Shown here one piece after another: positions 27,412-37,447 of a stretch of DNA of 64,000 nucleotides. The number at the start of each line of letters is the position of its first letter. The stretch's first letter is position 1. The notes under the pieces were generated by a model. The model did no database searches and was not told where the DNA came from. It saw only the letters and a list, made by a program, of their open reading frames with translations. This DNA comes from Planctomycetota bacterium (lineage in GTDB: Bacteria > Planctomycetota > Planctomycetia > Planctomycetales > Planctomycetaceae): contig JAFEBS010000010.1 in NCBI GenBank assembly GCA_018242525.1, forward strand, positions 318,846 through 382,845, given 5' to 3'. The translations under genes and the position numbers were made by a program.

Positions 27412-27597
27412 GCACCGCTCCTGACACAATCTGGAGCGACATCGACTGAGTCGCACCACCAGAAAGAATCATACTGCGTCAGCGAAATACTGCAACAACC
27501 ACTTATCAAGTGCTGAATTGCCAATGCGACGAAGAAAACTGTTTAAGAACGAGTTTTCTTCCCTGGTTCGACCGCCAACCCGCATCTGCGGGAGGGA

Positions 27598-29415
27598 TTA
27601 GAACGGAAACACGAACGGCGTCAGCGTGACGGTGATCGCCAACATGACAAGATCCAGCGGAATGCCAACCCTCAGGTAATCGCTGAATTTGTACCCCCCG
27701 GGGCCGTAGACCATCAGGTTGGTCTGGTACCCGAAGGGGGTGGCAAATCCCATCGACGCAGCCACCATGATCACAATCAGGAACGGCGTATGGCTGACTC
27801 CCAATGACTTCGAGACTTCCAGTGCCAGCGGAAACATCAGCACGGCGGCAGCATTGTTTGTCACCAGTTCCGTCAGGATCATCGTCAGAAAATAGACCAC
27901 CAGCAGTTGCAGCCAGGCATTTGACCCGCAGACCACGATTGATTGCTGAGACAAATACTTTGCCGCCCCACTGACAGAAATCGCCTCGCCAATTCCCAGT
28001 GAGGCACCAATCACGATCAGGACCGACCAGTCGATCGATGCGCGGGCCTGATTTCCCGTGCAACATCGGGTTGCCACCATGGCAATGGCCGCAATCAGGG
28101 CGGCTGGCAACAGAAAATCGACGGCTGGCTTTCCATCGACTGCATCACGGCTCAGCAGCGATGCCAGCAGGATCATCCCACCCAGGATGCCAATCGCAAT
28201 CCAGGACTTGTCGTGGCGGATCGGTGTCGAGTTCTCGACGTGGCTGACCAGGAAGAAATCGCTGGAGTTTCGTTGCTGAACGGCAAAATCCGGATGCCCT
28301 TCCAGCAGCAATGTATCCCCCGGTTGCAGGACGATGTCTCCAATCTTGCCGGGAATATGCTTGCCGTCCCGGGCCACCGCGATGACCGCCGCATTGTAGC
28401 GGGACCGGAAGTGCCCATCGCGAATCGTCGACCCGATGATCGGGCAACGATTGGAAACTACGGCTTCCATCAGACAACGATGGGATGCGTCCGTGTTCAG
28501 CTTGAAAACCTGGTCGGTTGCCGGCACCAACCCGCGTGTCTTTCGCAAATCCACGACCGATTCGATGATCCCCACAAACACCAGCCGGTCGTTCGCCTGC
28601 AAGCGTTCATTCGGTGCCACAGCCGCCAGGATCTCGCCCTTGCGTTCAATCTCGGCCAGGTACAACCCAGGCAGGTTGCGGAGACCCGCTTCCCGAATTG
28701 TGCTGTTGACCAGCGGTCCGCCGATCTGGACCAGCATTTCAACCGTGTATTGCCGCAAGTCGTCACTCAGGCTGATCGCAGGTTTCCGGTCCGGAAGCAG
28801 TTTTTGACTGAATAGAAGCATGAAAACCACGCCCCCCAGGGCGCACGGGATCCCAATCCAGGTGATGTCAAAGAACCCCATCGGGGGCAATCCCGCCTTT
28901 TCCATCGCCCCCTTGACCACCAGGTTCGTACTCGTCCCAATCAACGTGCAGGCCCCGCCAAACGTCGCCGCGAACGCCATGGGCATATAAAGTTTCGAAG
29001 GGCTGATCCGACTCCGCTTGCAGATGTCGTCCACCACCGGCATGAACATCGCCACGATCGGAGTGTTATTCAAGAACGCACTCAGAAACGTCACGGGGAA
29101 CAACAGGCGAATCTGGGCACTCAAGACCGACCGCGGGCGGCCCACCAGTCGATCAGTCAGCAAACTCATCGCACCGGTTTGCATCAACCCGGTCACGATG
29201 ACAAACAAAACCCCGACGGTGATCAGCGACGGACTGCTGAACCCGCGAAAGGCAAGATTCACATCCGGTAACAGCTTCGTCCCGAACACTGCCTGACCGG
29301 TGACCAGGATCAGCAGACAACCAAGCGTCAGCAGGTCAGGCGGTGCCCATTCCATGGCGAGCATCGCCACCATGGCGACCACCACCAGCAACACGAGAAT
29401 TGCTTCCCAGCCCAT
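27598..29415 (-). CDS. SLC13/DASS family permease with two RCK_C (TrkA-C) domains
   Basis: About 605 residues. Two blocks of membrane helices (residues 1-190 and 400-605) flank a cytoplasmic region of about 200 residues holding two TrkA-C type regulatory domains (for example GLRNLPGLYLAEIER and RCPIIGSTIRDGHFRSRYNAAVIAV, ending QPGDTLLLEG). The transport motifs FLNNTPIVAMFMPVV and TLIGTSTNLV, and the repeat TNNAAAVLMFP, are typical of Na+-coupled dicarboxylate or sulfate permeases. The substrate cannot be assigned. The ATG at 29415 is preceded by GAG at good spacing; an ATG two codons upstream is also possible. It lies next to a fumarase gene on the same strand, which may hint at dicarboxylate transport. 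Confidence 0.9.
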   Translation of the reverse strand: MGWEAILVLLVVVAMVAMLAMEWAPPDLLTLGCLLILVTGQAVFGTKLLPDVNLAFRGFSSPSLITVGVLFVIVTGLMQTGAMSLLTDRLVGRPRSVLSAQIRLLFPVTFLSAFLNNTPIVAMFMPVVDDICKRSRISPSKLYMPMAFAATFGGACTLIGTSTNLVVKGAMEKAGLPPMGFFDITWIGIPCALGGVVFMLLFSQKLLPDRKPAISLSDDLRQYTVEMLVQIGGPLVNSTIREAGLRNLPGLYLAEIERKGEILAAVAPNERLQANDRLVFVGIIESVVDLRKTRGLVPATDQVFKLNTDASHRCLMEAVVSNRCPIIGSTIRDGHFRSRYNAAVIAVARDGKHIPGKIGDIVLQPGDTLLLEGHPDFAVQQRNSSDFFLVSHVENSTPIRHDKSWIAIGILGGMILLASLLSRDAVDGKPAVDFLLPAALIAAIAMVATRCCTGNQARASIDWSVLIVIGASLGIGEAISVSGAAKYLSQQSIVVCGSNAWLQLLVVYFLTMILTELVTNNAAAVLMFPLALEVSKSLGVSHTPFLIVIMVAASMGFATPFGYQTNLMVYGPGGYKFSDYLRVGIPLDLVMLAITVTLTPFVFPF

Positions 29416-29621
29416 CGACATCTCTTTCAGCAAGGCAAACTGACGCTACGGCAGACGACAGACATTGGTCGCGAATCGATCTGATGTCAACGTCTGGGAT
29501 GGCCGGCGATGCGAGATCAGGGGCAATTATCCTGATTTCGGCGAACTGCCACTGAAATCGAGACGCAAAAACCGGGTTTTCACCGGACCCACGCCCGTCG
29601 CCACGAACCCGGACAAATCCG

Positions 29622-31046
<1,425 letters not shown>

Positions 31047-31248
31047 CGAATTCTTCCACGGAAATTGGTCTGAGAAACGGGCTGCGGAAATCGAAATTCA
31101 ACGACGGGCATGATACCGTCGCGGAGCGATGGTGACCAAGCGATCAGGCCACGCTCGCGCGATCGATCTCGAACGACCAAGCCGAATCGTGCCAGAGTGG
31201 TCATGTGATGATTGGAATCGACCCACCTGAACGCGCTGGAGAACACTG

Positions 31249-32394
31249 ATGGATTGGCGCGAAGTGAGCGGAATCCTGAAGATCCCGGGACGTGAAATCC
31301 AAATCCAAAGTTCCGGTGCGGCACGTCGCAGGGTCGTCTGTGAGAAATGTGGTCAGGAGTATTTCTATGTGTTGAAGTGCTCAGTGGTCGCCACGGCTCG
31401 AAGTGTTTTGTTCCTCGAAAACGAACTGGCAGAGGAGCGAGCGACACGAGCTGCCGACGAGCAACTCGAAGAGGCACTGGCGAACCAGATCTCCCCCATC
31501 CCCTGTCCGCAATGTGGCTGGTACCAGGCAGATATGGTCGCCGAGATTCGCGAAAGCTATGGACAGTGGATGATCTTCGCGGGAATCGGAGCGTTCTTCT
31601 GCATGTGTGCGTCCTTCGTTGGAACAGCGGCCACTCACACGGGAGATGGTCCGCATCGATTTTCCAACACCGTCCGAATCGTTTGGGCCTGCTTGCTGAT
31701 CTTCTTTATTGTCCTGACAGCAACACTGTTTTGGGGACGACGCGTTCTCTCGGCGCGCTACGACCCAAATCAAACCGATGCTGATGAACGTAGACGCCTG
31801 GGAAAGGCGCTGGCGTTCGCTGCTGAAGCGGATGGGGCAACACGTGCCCGTGATCGACAGGTGGAACTTCAAACCCAGATCGCGCAGGAAGCGGAATTGT
31901 TCGCGAAATCCGAAGCCATCTTTTCGAGTTGCGTTCAGATCGCTGTCCCGCTTGGCTTGGGAATAATGTGTCTCTGGTTCGCATTCGACGCGTCGAGCGA
32001 CGCGCGCCTGGCTTCCATCTCAGTCGATTGGCCAAGGACACCAGCAACGATTGACGTCACTGGAATTGATACCAGGCGGCAAGACGGGAAAGAATTCTAT
32101 ATTCCAGTTGTTCACTACTCATACACAGTGGACGGCAGGGGCCTCAAAGGGATGCGGATCCAGATCCCCGAACCAACGTTCCGCAATCGGCAGCAAGCCG
32201 AGGCCCTGATCGTTTCCTTGCAACGGAAACGGGATCTGACTGCCAGCTACGATCCACGTGATCCACATCAAGTCGTCCTCACACCTGGTGCTCCTGAAAG
32301 CCTTCTGTCAAAAGCGCGATGGCTGGCGGGACTCGGCGCGATTGGACTCATCGCTGCTGTGGTCATGATGGTTATGTGCCGCCGCAGATTCTGA
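31249..32394 (+). CDS. DUF3592-like membrane protein with split zinc ribbon
   Basis: A 381-residue protein. The N-terminal cytoplasmic part holds CEKCGQEYFY (near residues 31-40) and, about 50 residues later, CPQCGWY, together a plausible zinc ribbon. Two helices follow (about 107-128 and 142-162), then a charged helix-rich linker, a third helix (about 225-245), and a domain resembling DUF3592 (FYIPVVHYSYTVDGRGLKGMRI, TASYDPRDPHQVVLTPG). A C-terminal helix closes the chain. A good ribosome binding site (GGAG) lies 11 bases before the ATG. The function is unknown. It converges with the ZIP transporter gene, with a 13-base gap. Confidence 0.75.
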   Translation: MDWREVSGILKIPGREIQIQSSGAARRRVVCEKCGQEYFYVLKCSVVATARSVLFLENELAEERATRAADEQLEEALANQISPIPCPQCGWYQADMVAEIRESYGQWMIFAGIGAFFCMCASFVGTAATHTGDGPHRFSNTVRIVWACLLIFFIVLTATLFWGRRVLSARYDPNQTDADERRRLGKALAFAAEADGATRARDRQVELQTQIAQEAELFAKSEAIFSSCVQIAVPLGLGIMCLWFAFDASSDARLASISVDWPRTPATIDVTGIDTRRQDGKEFYIPVVHYSYTVDGRGLKGMRIQIPEPTFRNRQQAEALIVSLQRKRDLTASYDPRDPHQVVLTPGAPESLLSKARWLAGLGAIGLIAAVVMMVMCRRRF

Positions 32395-32407
32395 TGTCCA
32401 GACGGCA

Positions 32408-33388
32408 TCAGTGCGCGTGGCCGTGGTCCTCGTGAACCTGCGGCTTGCCCCCCTGATGGCCATGCATGTGACCATGTTCTGCGTAGCCGATGGCGAAGGC
32501 CAAGCCAACTCCCACCAACAGGGCCAGTGACAACCGCAGGCGATCATGCGAGTGGAACTGGACTTCCGGCAGCAGATCGCTGAGCGAAATGCACAGGAAC
32601 ACACCGGCCGAAAACGCCAGGGCTGCCCCCAGCAAACTGTCCTGGAACGAGACCTGTTGCAGACCCAGATAGAAAATCACGGCTCCCAGCGGGCACATCA
32701 GGGCGTAGCCGACGTTGACCAGATGGCGGGCGCGTGGCGACCACCCCCCCGCTGCCATCACCGTCGTGATCGACAGAGAATCGAGCGGCTTGTGGAGCAC
32801 GACGCCCAGAAACGTGCCAAATCCCAGCAGCCAGATCACACTTTCCGCAAAGTCCTTGCTGTGCATCGCATCGGCGGTCACGTTGGCGGCCAACGCTCCC
32901 CCATCGATCAGCGAGTGAATTGCCAGCCCAAAAAAGATCCCGATCCAACTGGCTCCCTGAGAGGGATGATGGATGTGCTGATGTCCCGCGGAATCGTGGT
33001 CGTGATCGTGACTCGCCAGGCAATCGTGGTCATGATCATGATCGTGGCCGCACAGGTGGTCCTTGTCCTCATCGGTCACAACCGCTTCATGATGGTGAAA
33101 ATGGAACATTCGCAGCATGAAGAATGTGGTCAACAGACCGATCATCAGCCATCCCACGCACCAGTCGAGTGCAAACGCCGGACTCTGCCCGTGACCAGAC
33201 ATCGCCGCGACCCCGTGCGGCAATTGATGGAAAACAGCAACACCCAACATCAATCCGCCAATCAGGCTGACCAGGAACTGCATCCGGCGGTGGGTCAGGT
33301 TCAGCAACGATGGCAGCAGTCCACCGAAAAGTGCCGACATGGCGATCAGCACGCAATAGATCGTCAGCAGAATGACTGGCCAGCCCAT
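32408..33388 (-). CDS. ZIP family metal transporter
   Basis: About 326 residues with eight or so membrane helices. The cytoplasmic loop between helices 3 and 4 is very histidine-rich (HFHHHE, then HDHDHDHD, SHDHDHDSAGHQHIHH), and the C-terminus ends with another histidine cluster (HGHMHGHQGG). Helices 4 and 5 carry the ZIP-type metal-binding pattern (LAIHSLIDGGALAAN; GTFLGVVLHKPLDS). The probable role is zinc or other divalent metal transport across the inner membrane, with the histidine loops binding or sensing metal. The ATG at 33388 is chosen; another ATG 11 codons upstream is less likely. Confidence 0.9.
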   Translation of the reverse strand: MGWPVILLTIYCVLIAMSALFGGLLPSLLNLTHRRMQFLVSLIGGLMLGVAVFHQLPHGVAAMSGHGQSPAFALDWCVGWLMIGLLTTFFMLRMFHFHHHEAVVTDEDKDHLCGHDHDHDHDCLASHDHDHDSAGHQHIHHPSQGASWIGIFFGLAIHSLIDGGALAANVTADAMHSKDFAESVIWLLGFGTFLGVVLHKPLDSLSITTVMAAGGWSPRARHLVNVGYALMCPLGAVIFYLGLQQVSFQDSLLGAALAFSAGVFLCISLSDLLPEVQFHSHDRLRLSLALLVGVGLAFAIGYAEHGHMHGHQGGKPQVHEDHGHAH

Positions 33389-33490
33389 GACAGAAATCCC
33401 CAGCGCCCGAAAACGGGGCACTTCAGGTCAATGACCTTCGAAATATGATTCGCGTCCGAAGCGATGGAACTTCGGCTTCGCCCAGGTGAT

Positions 33491-34033
33491 TTAACGAAAT
33501 CCACGCCGACGCAGCATGCTGTACCGCTCCAGCGACTCCAGGATGATTGGAAACGCGGTCTTGGCAGACGTCAGTTCGTCCACTTCCACAGCCTTTCCTT
33601 CCAGGGTTTTGTAATCCTGAAAGAAGCGGCGGATCATCGCCAGCTTGTGAGGCGGCAGTTCGTCCGCTTCCAGAAACGAATTGTATTCGGGATCGTGAAT
33701 GGCAACAGCCAGGACCTTGTGATCGCGCTTGCCGCAATCGACCATCGTCATCAGACCGATCGCTCGGGCTTCCAGCAGAGTCAGAGGATCGACCGGTTCC
33801 TGACAGAGAACCAGCACGTCCAACGGGTCGTCGTCTTCTGCCAGCGTCTGCGGGATGAATCCATAGTTCGCTGGATAGTAGACTGCCGAATGCAGGATCC
33901 GGTCCAGGCGCAGCAGGCCGGTTTCCTTGTCCAGTTCGTATTTGACGCTGGAACCGCGCGGGATCTCGATCACCGTCGTAAATTCTGACGGCAGTTTTTC
34001 CCCGGGGGTGACGTCGTGCCAGGCGTGAGTCAT
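33491..34033 (-). CDS. ppa: Inorganic pyrophosphatase (family I)
   Basis: A 180-residue soluble enzyme that hydrolyses pyrophosphate and so drives biosynthetic reactions. The family I features are clear: [23 protein letters not shown], the [23 protein letters not shown] signature with the metal-binding aspartates, and [18 protein letters not shown]. The length is normal. It is a single gene with about 330 bases of non-coding DNA upstream. Confidence 0.96.
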   Translation of the reverse strand: MTHAWHDVTPGEKLPSEFTTVIEIPRGSSVKYELDKETGLLRLDRILHSAVYYPANYGFIPQTLAEDDDPLDVLVLCQEPVDPLTLLEARAIGLMTMVDCGKRDHKVLAVAIHDPEYNSFLEADELPPHKLAMIRRFFQDYKTLEGKAVEVDELTSAKTAFPIILESLERYSMLRRRGFR

Positions 34034-34363
34034 GCAATCGGCTCCAGAGTTTTTCGGCTCAATCCATCGCGCAGAATTGGGCCGGTCAAGTTACAAACGA
34101 CTACGGGCACAAAGGCCCCAAAGTCCCCGATGAGACGCACATCCACCTGGACGCTGCCCACCCGGACGCGAGGAGTGTAACAGTCCGATCCCAACCGTCA
34201 AACCGGCTCGACCGAGAAAGAGATTCCACGCGACTTGGTGCGAACGCGGTTCTGTAGAGGCAGACAGGCGGTCGGATGTTTTGGTGAGGGCCTCTCTCGG
34301 CGCAGGTCTCCCGACCTCGCCGAAACCCCCGACCGAAGGTCTCCCTCAGATCCAGCGAAGGCA
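34034..34363. other. Intergenic region upstream of ppa
   Basis: No gene is supported in these 330 bases. A GC-rich stretch contains the 9-mer AGGTCTCCC twice in direct orientation (34304 and 34337), separated by a CGACC/GACCG-rich segment. This may be part of a dispersed repeat, but no second copy was found in the window. Confidence 0.35.
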
Positions 34364-35824
34364 TCAGCGGCGTTGATTGCGTTGTTGGTCCCGAGCCTGC
34401 CGTCGCAACTCCCGCTTCTGACGCTTGCTCAGACCCTTCATCTGCTCGGCGGTCATTCCGGTGTCCCGTCGCAAAATCGCGTCCTCAGAATCCTCGCCGT
34501 CCTCCGAGTCGGCCGACGCCTGTTCGGAATCTTCCCAGTCCGAGGTTTGCGGTTTCGAATGAGACTGTTGGGACGACGACGATCCGTACGAATTGGACGG
34601 GGATCCGCGCGAAACATCGGAGTCTCGTCCGCGAGGCGAAGGAGTTGGTTCCGGTTCAGGATCGGTTTCCTGCTCTTCCCACTCGTTCGAATCGGAACCG
34701 GAATCCGAGTAGCTGTCGGATTCTGTGGATTCGTCGGTATACGATGTATCCTGTTCCTCTTCGACCTCTTCCTCGACCTCGGGGGCCTTGCGGGTGCGTG
34801 GTTTCGATACTCGCTTGGCGGGTGTACGCCGCTTCCGTTTCGGCGCGGCTTCGCTGTCGTCCTCTTCGCCAGCGGCCTTCTTGCGGGTTCGCTTGGGTTT
34901 TGCGACTTCCACTACAGATTCCGCCGCCCTGCGCCGCCAGAAAGTCAATGACGCAACCCACGTCCAGCCCATACTTAACTGCGACCAGATTGTCCTCTCT
35001 TCGGCCTCCGGTGGATCCGGGCAGATGTACGCCACGACTCGAGCGTGCAGCCACAACCCCACGAACATCAGGCCGGCCACGAACATTGGCAGGATGATCC
35101 GTGTTGGACTGGCCCAGGGATAAGGCTCCAAATCGCTGGCAAACAGCTCCCCGGACGCCGCAACGACGCCCAGCAGCCAGCCGACGCGCAACGTGTAGAG
35201 ACTGGACCTCCCACGACGGACATCACGATCCAGGCGGAGCATCAGGAACATGGACGCCAGGCAGGTTGGCAGCAGCCACGAAACGGTTGCCCCGCGCCAC
35301 GGCAACAGATCGGCTTGATCGATGATTTGACCAAATATCAGGTGAATCCCGGTTGCCGAGCAAACAGACATTGCCAAAAAGAACGCAGCCGCCCACGCCC
35401 AGACGCGATACAGCCCGCGAAAATCGAGCTTGCATTGAACCCGATACCAGCCAATCAGGATGGAAAGCTGCGCCGCCAGGAAGCAGAACGCAGTTTGAAT
35501 CAGGACCGCGAGTACCGGGCGGTCCCCCTGCAAAAGATGTTGAGTCAGCGGGGCGAGTTCCGGGCGAAACGCGTGCGGTCGTGTGAGGGCGAATGCGGCC
35601 CCCGATACCAGCAGGCCGATCAACGAGGCGTAGGTCCAGATTCGCCATTCGTAAACAGGAACCCACGGTGCAGCGGCCGAGGACGCGACGAGTTCGGAAG
35701 CGACCCCACGTCCAGACGTACCTTCATCGATCACCGAATCATCGACCGGATCGTCTGCATTGACGACCAAACGGCGCCGACGACGGTCATCTTGAGACTT
35801 TGAGCCTGCAAACTGAATCGACAT
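34364..35824 (-). CDS. Membrane protein with long acidic/basic disordered C-terminus
   Basis: About 486 residues. After a charged N-terminus come six or so membrane helices between residues 60 and 270. From about residue 300 the chain is low complexity: a lysine/arginine-rich block (KPKRTRKKAAGEEDD, KRKRRTPAKRVSKPRTRK), then a long glutamate/aspartate/serine-rich block (EVEEEVEEEQD, DSDSNEWEEQETDPEPEP), and a basic end (SKRQKRELRRQARDQQR). I do not recognise the family. The tail is probably disordered and cytoplasmic. The ATG at 35824 is chosen; the frame extends 48 codons further without a clear signal. Confidence 0.7.
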   Translation of the reverse strand: MSIQFAGSKSQDDRRRRRLVVNADDPVDDSVIDEGTSGRGVASELVASSAAAPWVPVYEWRIWTYASLIGLLVSGAAFALTRPHAFRPELAPLTQHLLQGDRPVLAVLIQTAFCFLAAQLSILIGWYRVQCKLDFRGLYRVWAWAAAFFLAMSVCSATGIHLIFGQIIDQADLLPWRGATVSWLLPTCLASMFLMLRLDRDVRRGRSSLYTLRVGWLLGVVAASGELFASDLEPYPWASPTRIILPMFVAGLMFVGLWLHARVVAYICPDPPEAEERTIWSQLSMGWTWVASLTFWRRRAAESVVEVAKPKRTRKKAAGEEDDSEAAPKRKRRTPAKRVSKPRTRKAPEVEEEVEEEQDTSYTDESTESDSYSDSGSDSNEWEEQETDPEPEPTPSPRGRDSDVSRGSPSNSYGSSSSQQSHSKPQTSDWEDSEQASADSEDGEDSEDAILRRDTGMTAEQMKGLSKRQKRELRRQARDQQRNQRR

Positions 35825-36202
35825 GGCTCGCGAACGCAGTTCTTGGGGAAAGCCGCCTCGTGACGGTTGGAACGAGACGACCGACTGACCAGCGAGCGCA
35901 CTCCGTACGCCAGCTCGTCGAGCCCCAAATCGTCCCTGATGAGGCATCTCATCGGGTTTCCGTATCATCCGCGTTGAATCGTTTCGACCCCCGTCACGTC
36001 ACACTCCCAAGTTTACCTAAACAAACCTCAATCGGTGCCGCCAAAATGGCAGATGTGCAATCCGCAGCCCTACAAAACGGCGAGACGGTGCCGTTTTGGC
36101 ATCGATCGTGTGGTGGCCTTGCAGAAGCCAATTTGGCATTCATCGCGATAAAATGTTTTTGCAAAACAAGTTCTGGATTTCATGTCGGCAGGAATTGCCT
36201 GC

Positions 36203-36218
36203 TGGCATGCGGATTGCT
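36203..36218 (+). promoter_or_regulatory. Probable sigma-54 (RpoN) promoter of hsp20
   Basis: TGGCATGCGGATTGCT matches the -24/-12 consensus (TGGCACG, four bases, TTGCW) with only the C at the sixth position changed to T. The GG and GC elements are spaced exactly 12 bases apart. The predicted transcript start is near 36229, giving a leader of about 130 nucleotides. No heat-shock CIRCE element was seen. Confidence 0.75.
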
Positions 36219-36227
36219 TTCCCGGAG

Positions 36228-36252
36228 GCACAGCAGCATCAGGACGCTGTGC
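36228..36252 (+). promoter_or_regulatory. Hairpin at the predicted 5' end of the hsp20 mRNA
   Basis: GCACAGC (36228-36234) and GCTGTGC (36246-36252) form a 7-base stem with an 11-base loop, beginning almost exactly where the sigma-54 transcript should start. It could stabilise the mRNA. It is too far from the start codon to hide the ribosome binding site by itself. Confidence 0.45.
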
Positions 36253-36360
36253 GAGCTCAACAGGCCAATTCGATGCTGCCTCAAACCCGAATTTCAAACC
36301 CCAGGAATCATGTCCGACCGGGGGGGGAAGGTCTCTGTTTATCTGATTCGGGAGTAAACC

Positions 36361-36819
36361 ATGTTTCTTGCCCGACGCCATGCTAATTCGAGTGACGAAC
36401 TCACCAAACTGCAAAATGAAATGAATCGGATGATTGATGGAGTCTTCGGGCCCGCCGTCAGCTTCTGGCCGGTCTCCAACCGCTCGACCGTTCCGTTTCC
36501 AAAACTGGATGTCAGCGAAACCGATTCTGCGATCCACATCTCGGCGGAACTTCCCGGGGTCAAACAGGACGAAATCGATGTCGAAATCCATGCCGACACC
36601 ATGCGAGTGAGCGGCGAGAAGAAGGACGAACGAGTCGTCAACGAGCACAATTTTCACGCTGTGGAACGATCATTCGGGCGATTTGACCGCACGATCACTC
36701 TGCCTGCCGAAGTCGACAGCAAGCAGGCCGATGCGACGTTCAAAGATGGGGTCCTTACCATCAGCCTTCCCAAGCTGAAACCTGTTGCCGCTCATAAGAT
36801 TGCCGTGAAGGGCGTGTGA
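36361..36819 (+). CDS. Small heat shock protein, Hsp20/alpha-crystallin family
   Basis: A 152-residue chaperone that holds unfolding proteins in large oligomers. The alpha-crystallin domain spans about residues 42-140: FPKLDVSETDSAIHISAELPGVKQDEIDVEIHADTMRVSGEKK is typical, followed by FGRFDRTITLPAEVD and the conserved GVLTISLPK. The short N-terminal arm includes WPVSNRS. The ATG at 36361 is preceded by GGGAG. Upstream is a sigma-54-type promoter and downstream a strong terminator, so it is transcribed alone. Confidence 0.96.
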   Translation: MFLARRHANSSDELTKLQNEMNRMIDGVFGPAVSFWPVSNRSTVPFPKLDVSETDSAIHISAELPGVKQDEIDVEIHADTMRVSGEKKDERVVNEHNFHAVERSFGRFDRTITLPAEVDSKQADATFKDGVLTISLPKLKPVAAHKIAVKGV

Positions 36820-36849
36820 CGGGCGAATTGGATCGGGCTTGATGAATCG

Positions 36850-36882
36850 GGGATAGGGAGCGGCGGTTCCCTATCCCTTTTT
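36850..36882 (+). terminator. Rho-independent terminator of hsp20
   Basis: GGGATAGGGA (36850-36859) pairs perfectly with TCCCTATCCC (36868-36877), followed by five T residues. It begins 31 bases after the hsp20 stop codon. Confidence 0.93.
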
Positions 36883-36980
36883 CGTTGATCCCCGACTGGC
36901 TTTGCCCATAAAACAGGGGCTGACCTCGTCCCAGTGTGGTTTCAATTCAAATCCGATAACTGTGGCAAGGTCGCTCTGGG

Positions 36981-37193
36981 TTACTTCTGCAGAATCAGCT
37001 TGTCATTTCTGGTCAGTCGCAACCGATAGACTTCGCCGGCGTGCCGGATCAGGACCTCATTCCCTCCCTGAAGCAGGTCTGCGGAGTCGAACTCCGGCAG
37101 CGACGATTCAACACAGTCGCCCGTGGGTGGCCCCTTGTGCGGCCCCGGCGGCGGACCCTCGTGCGACGGTGCGGGACTCGGCTCTTGATCCAT
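36981..37193 (-). CDS. hemP: HemP family protein (hemin uptake protein)
   Basis: A 70-residue protein whose C-terminal 40 residues match Hem[35 protein letters not shown] follows the family pattern (LL.GG.EV.I.H.G..YRLR.TR..KLIL.K). The N-terminal 25 residues are proline- and glycine-rich ([17 protein letters not shown]), which is unusual for the family. HemP often lies near heme or siderophore receptor genes, but none is in this window. The ATG at 37193 is chosen; the frame extends upstream 43 codons into sequence without homology. HemP's exact role is not settled and may be regulatory. Confidence 0.85.
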   Translation of the reverse strand: MDQEPSPAPSHEGPPPGPHKGPPTGDCVESSLPEFDSADLLQGGNEVLIRHAGEVYRLRLTRNDKLILQK

Positions 37194-37447
37194 CTTATTC
37201 TCCAAACTGGTGTTGCGACACAAAGTCCCCTCGTGCGAACCGATCGCGAAGTAAATCGCTGACTTCCCCTTGCGGATCCGGGCGACGTCGGTATTATTTC
37301 TGATATTGAGACTCAATGTCAACTCGACAGCGACCTCATCTCACCGTTTGTGCTCGCCAGCCAAGAGCCAGCCATGTCCGCAAACGCGAATTGCCCGAGT
37401 GACGTTCATCCGGGCTCCCGCCGTTGCACTTTCTGGAGATTGGATAC

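Larger units (their letters stand above)
35825..36360. other. Regulatory region between a membrane protein gene and hsp20
   Basis: No gene is supported in these 536 bases. It holds the probable sigma-54 promoter at 36203-36218 and the hsp20 leader. The two flanking genes diverge from this region. Confidence 0.5.
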
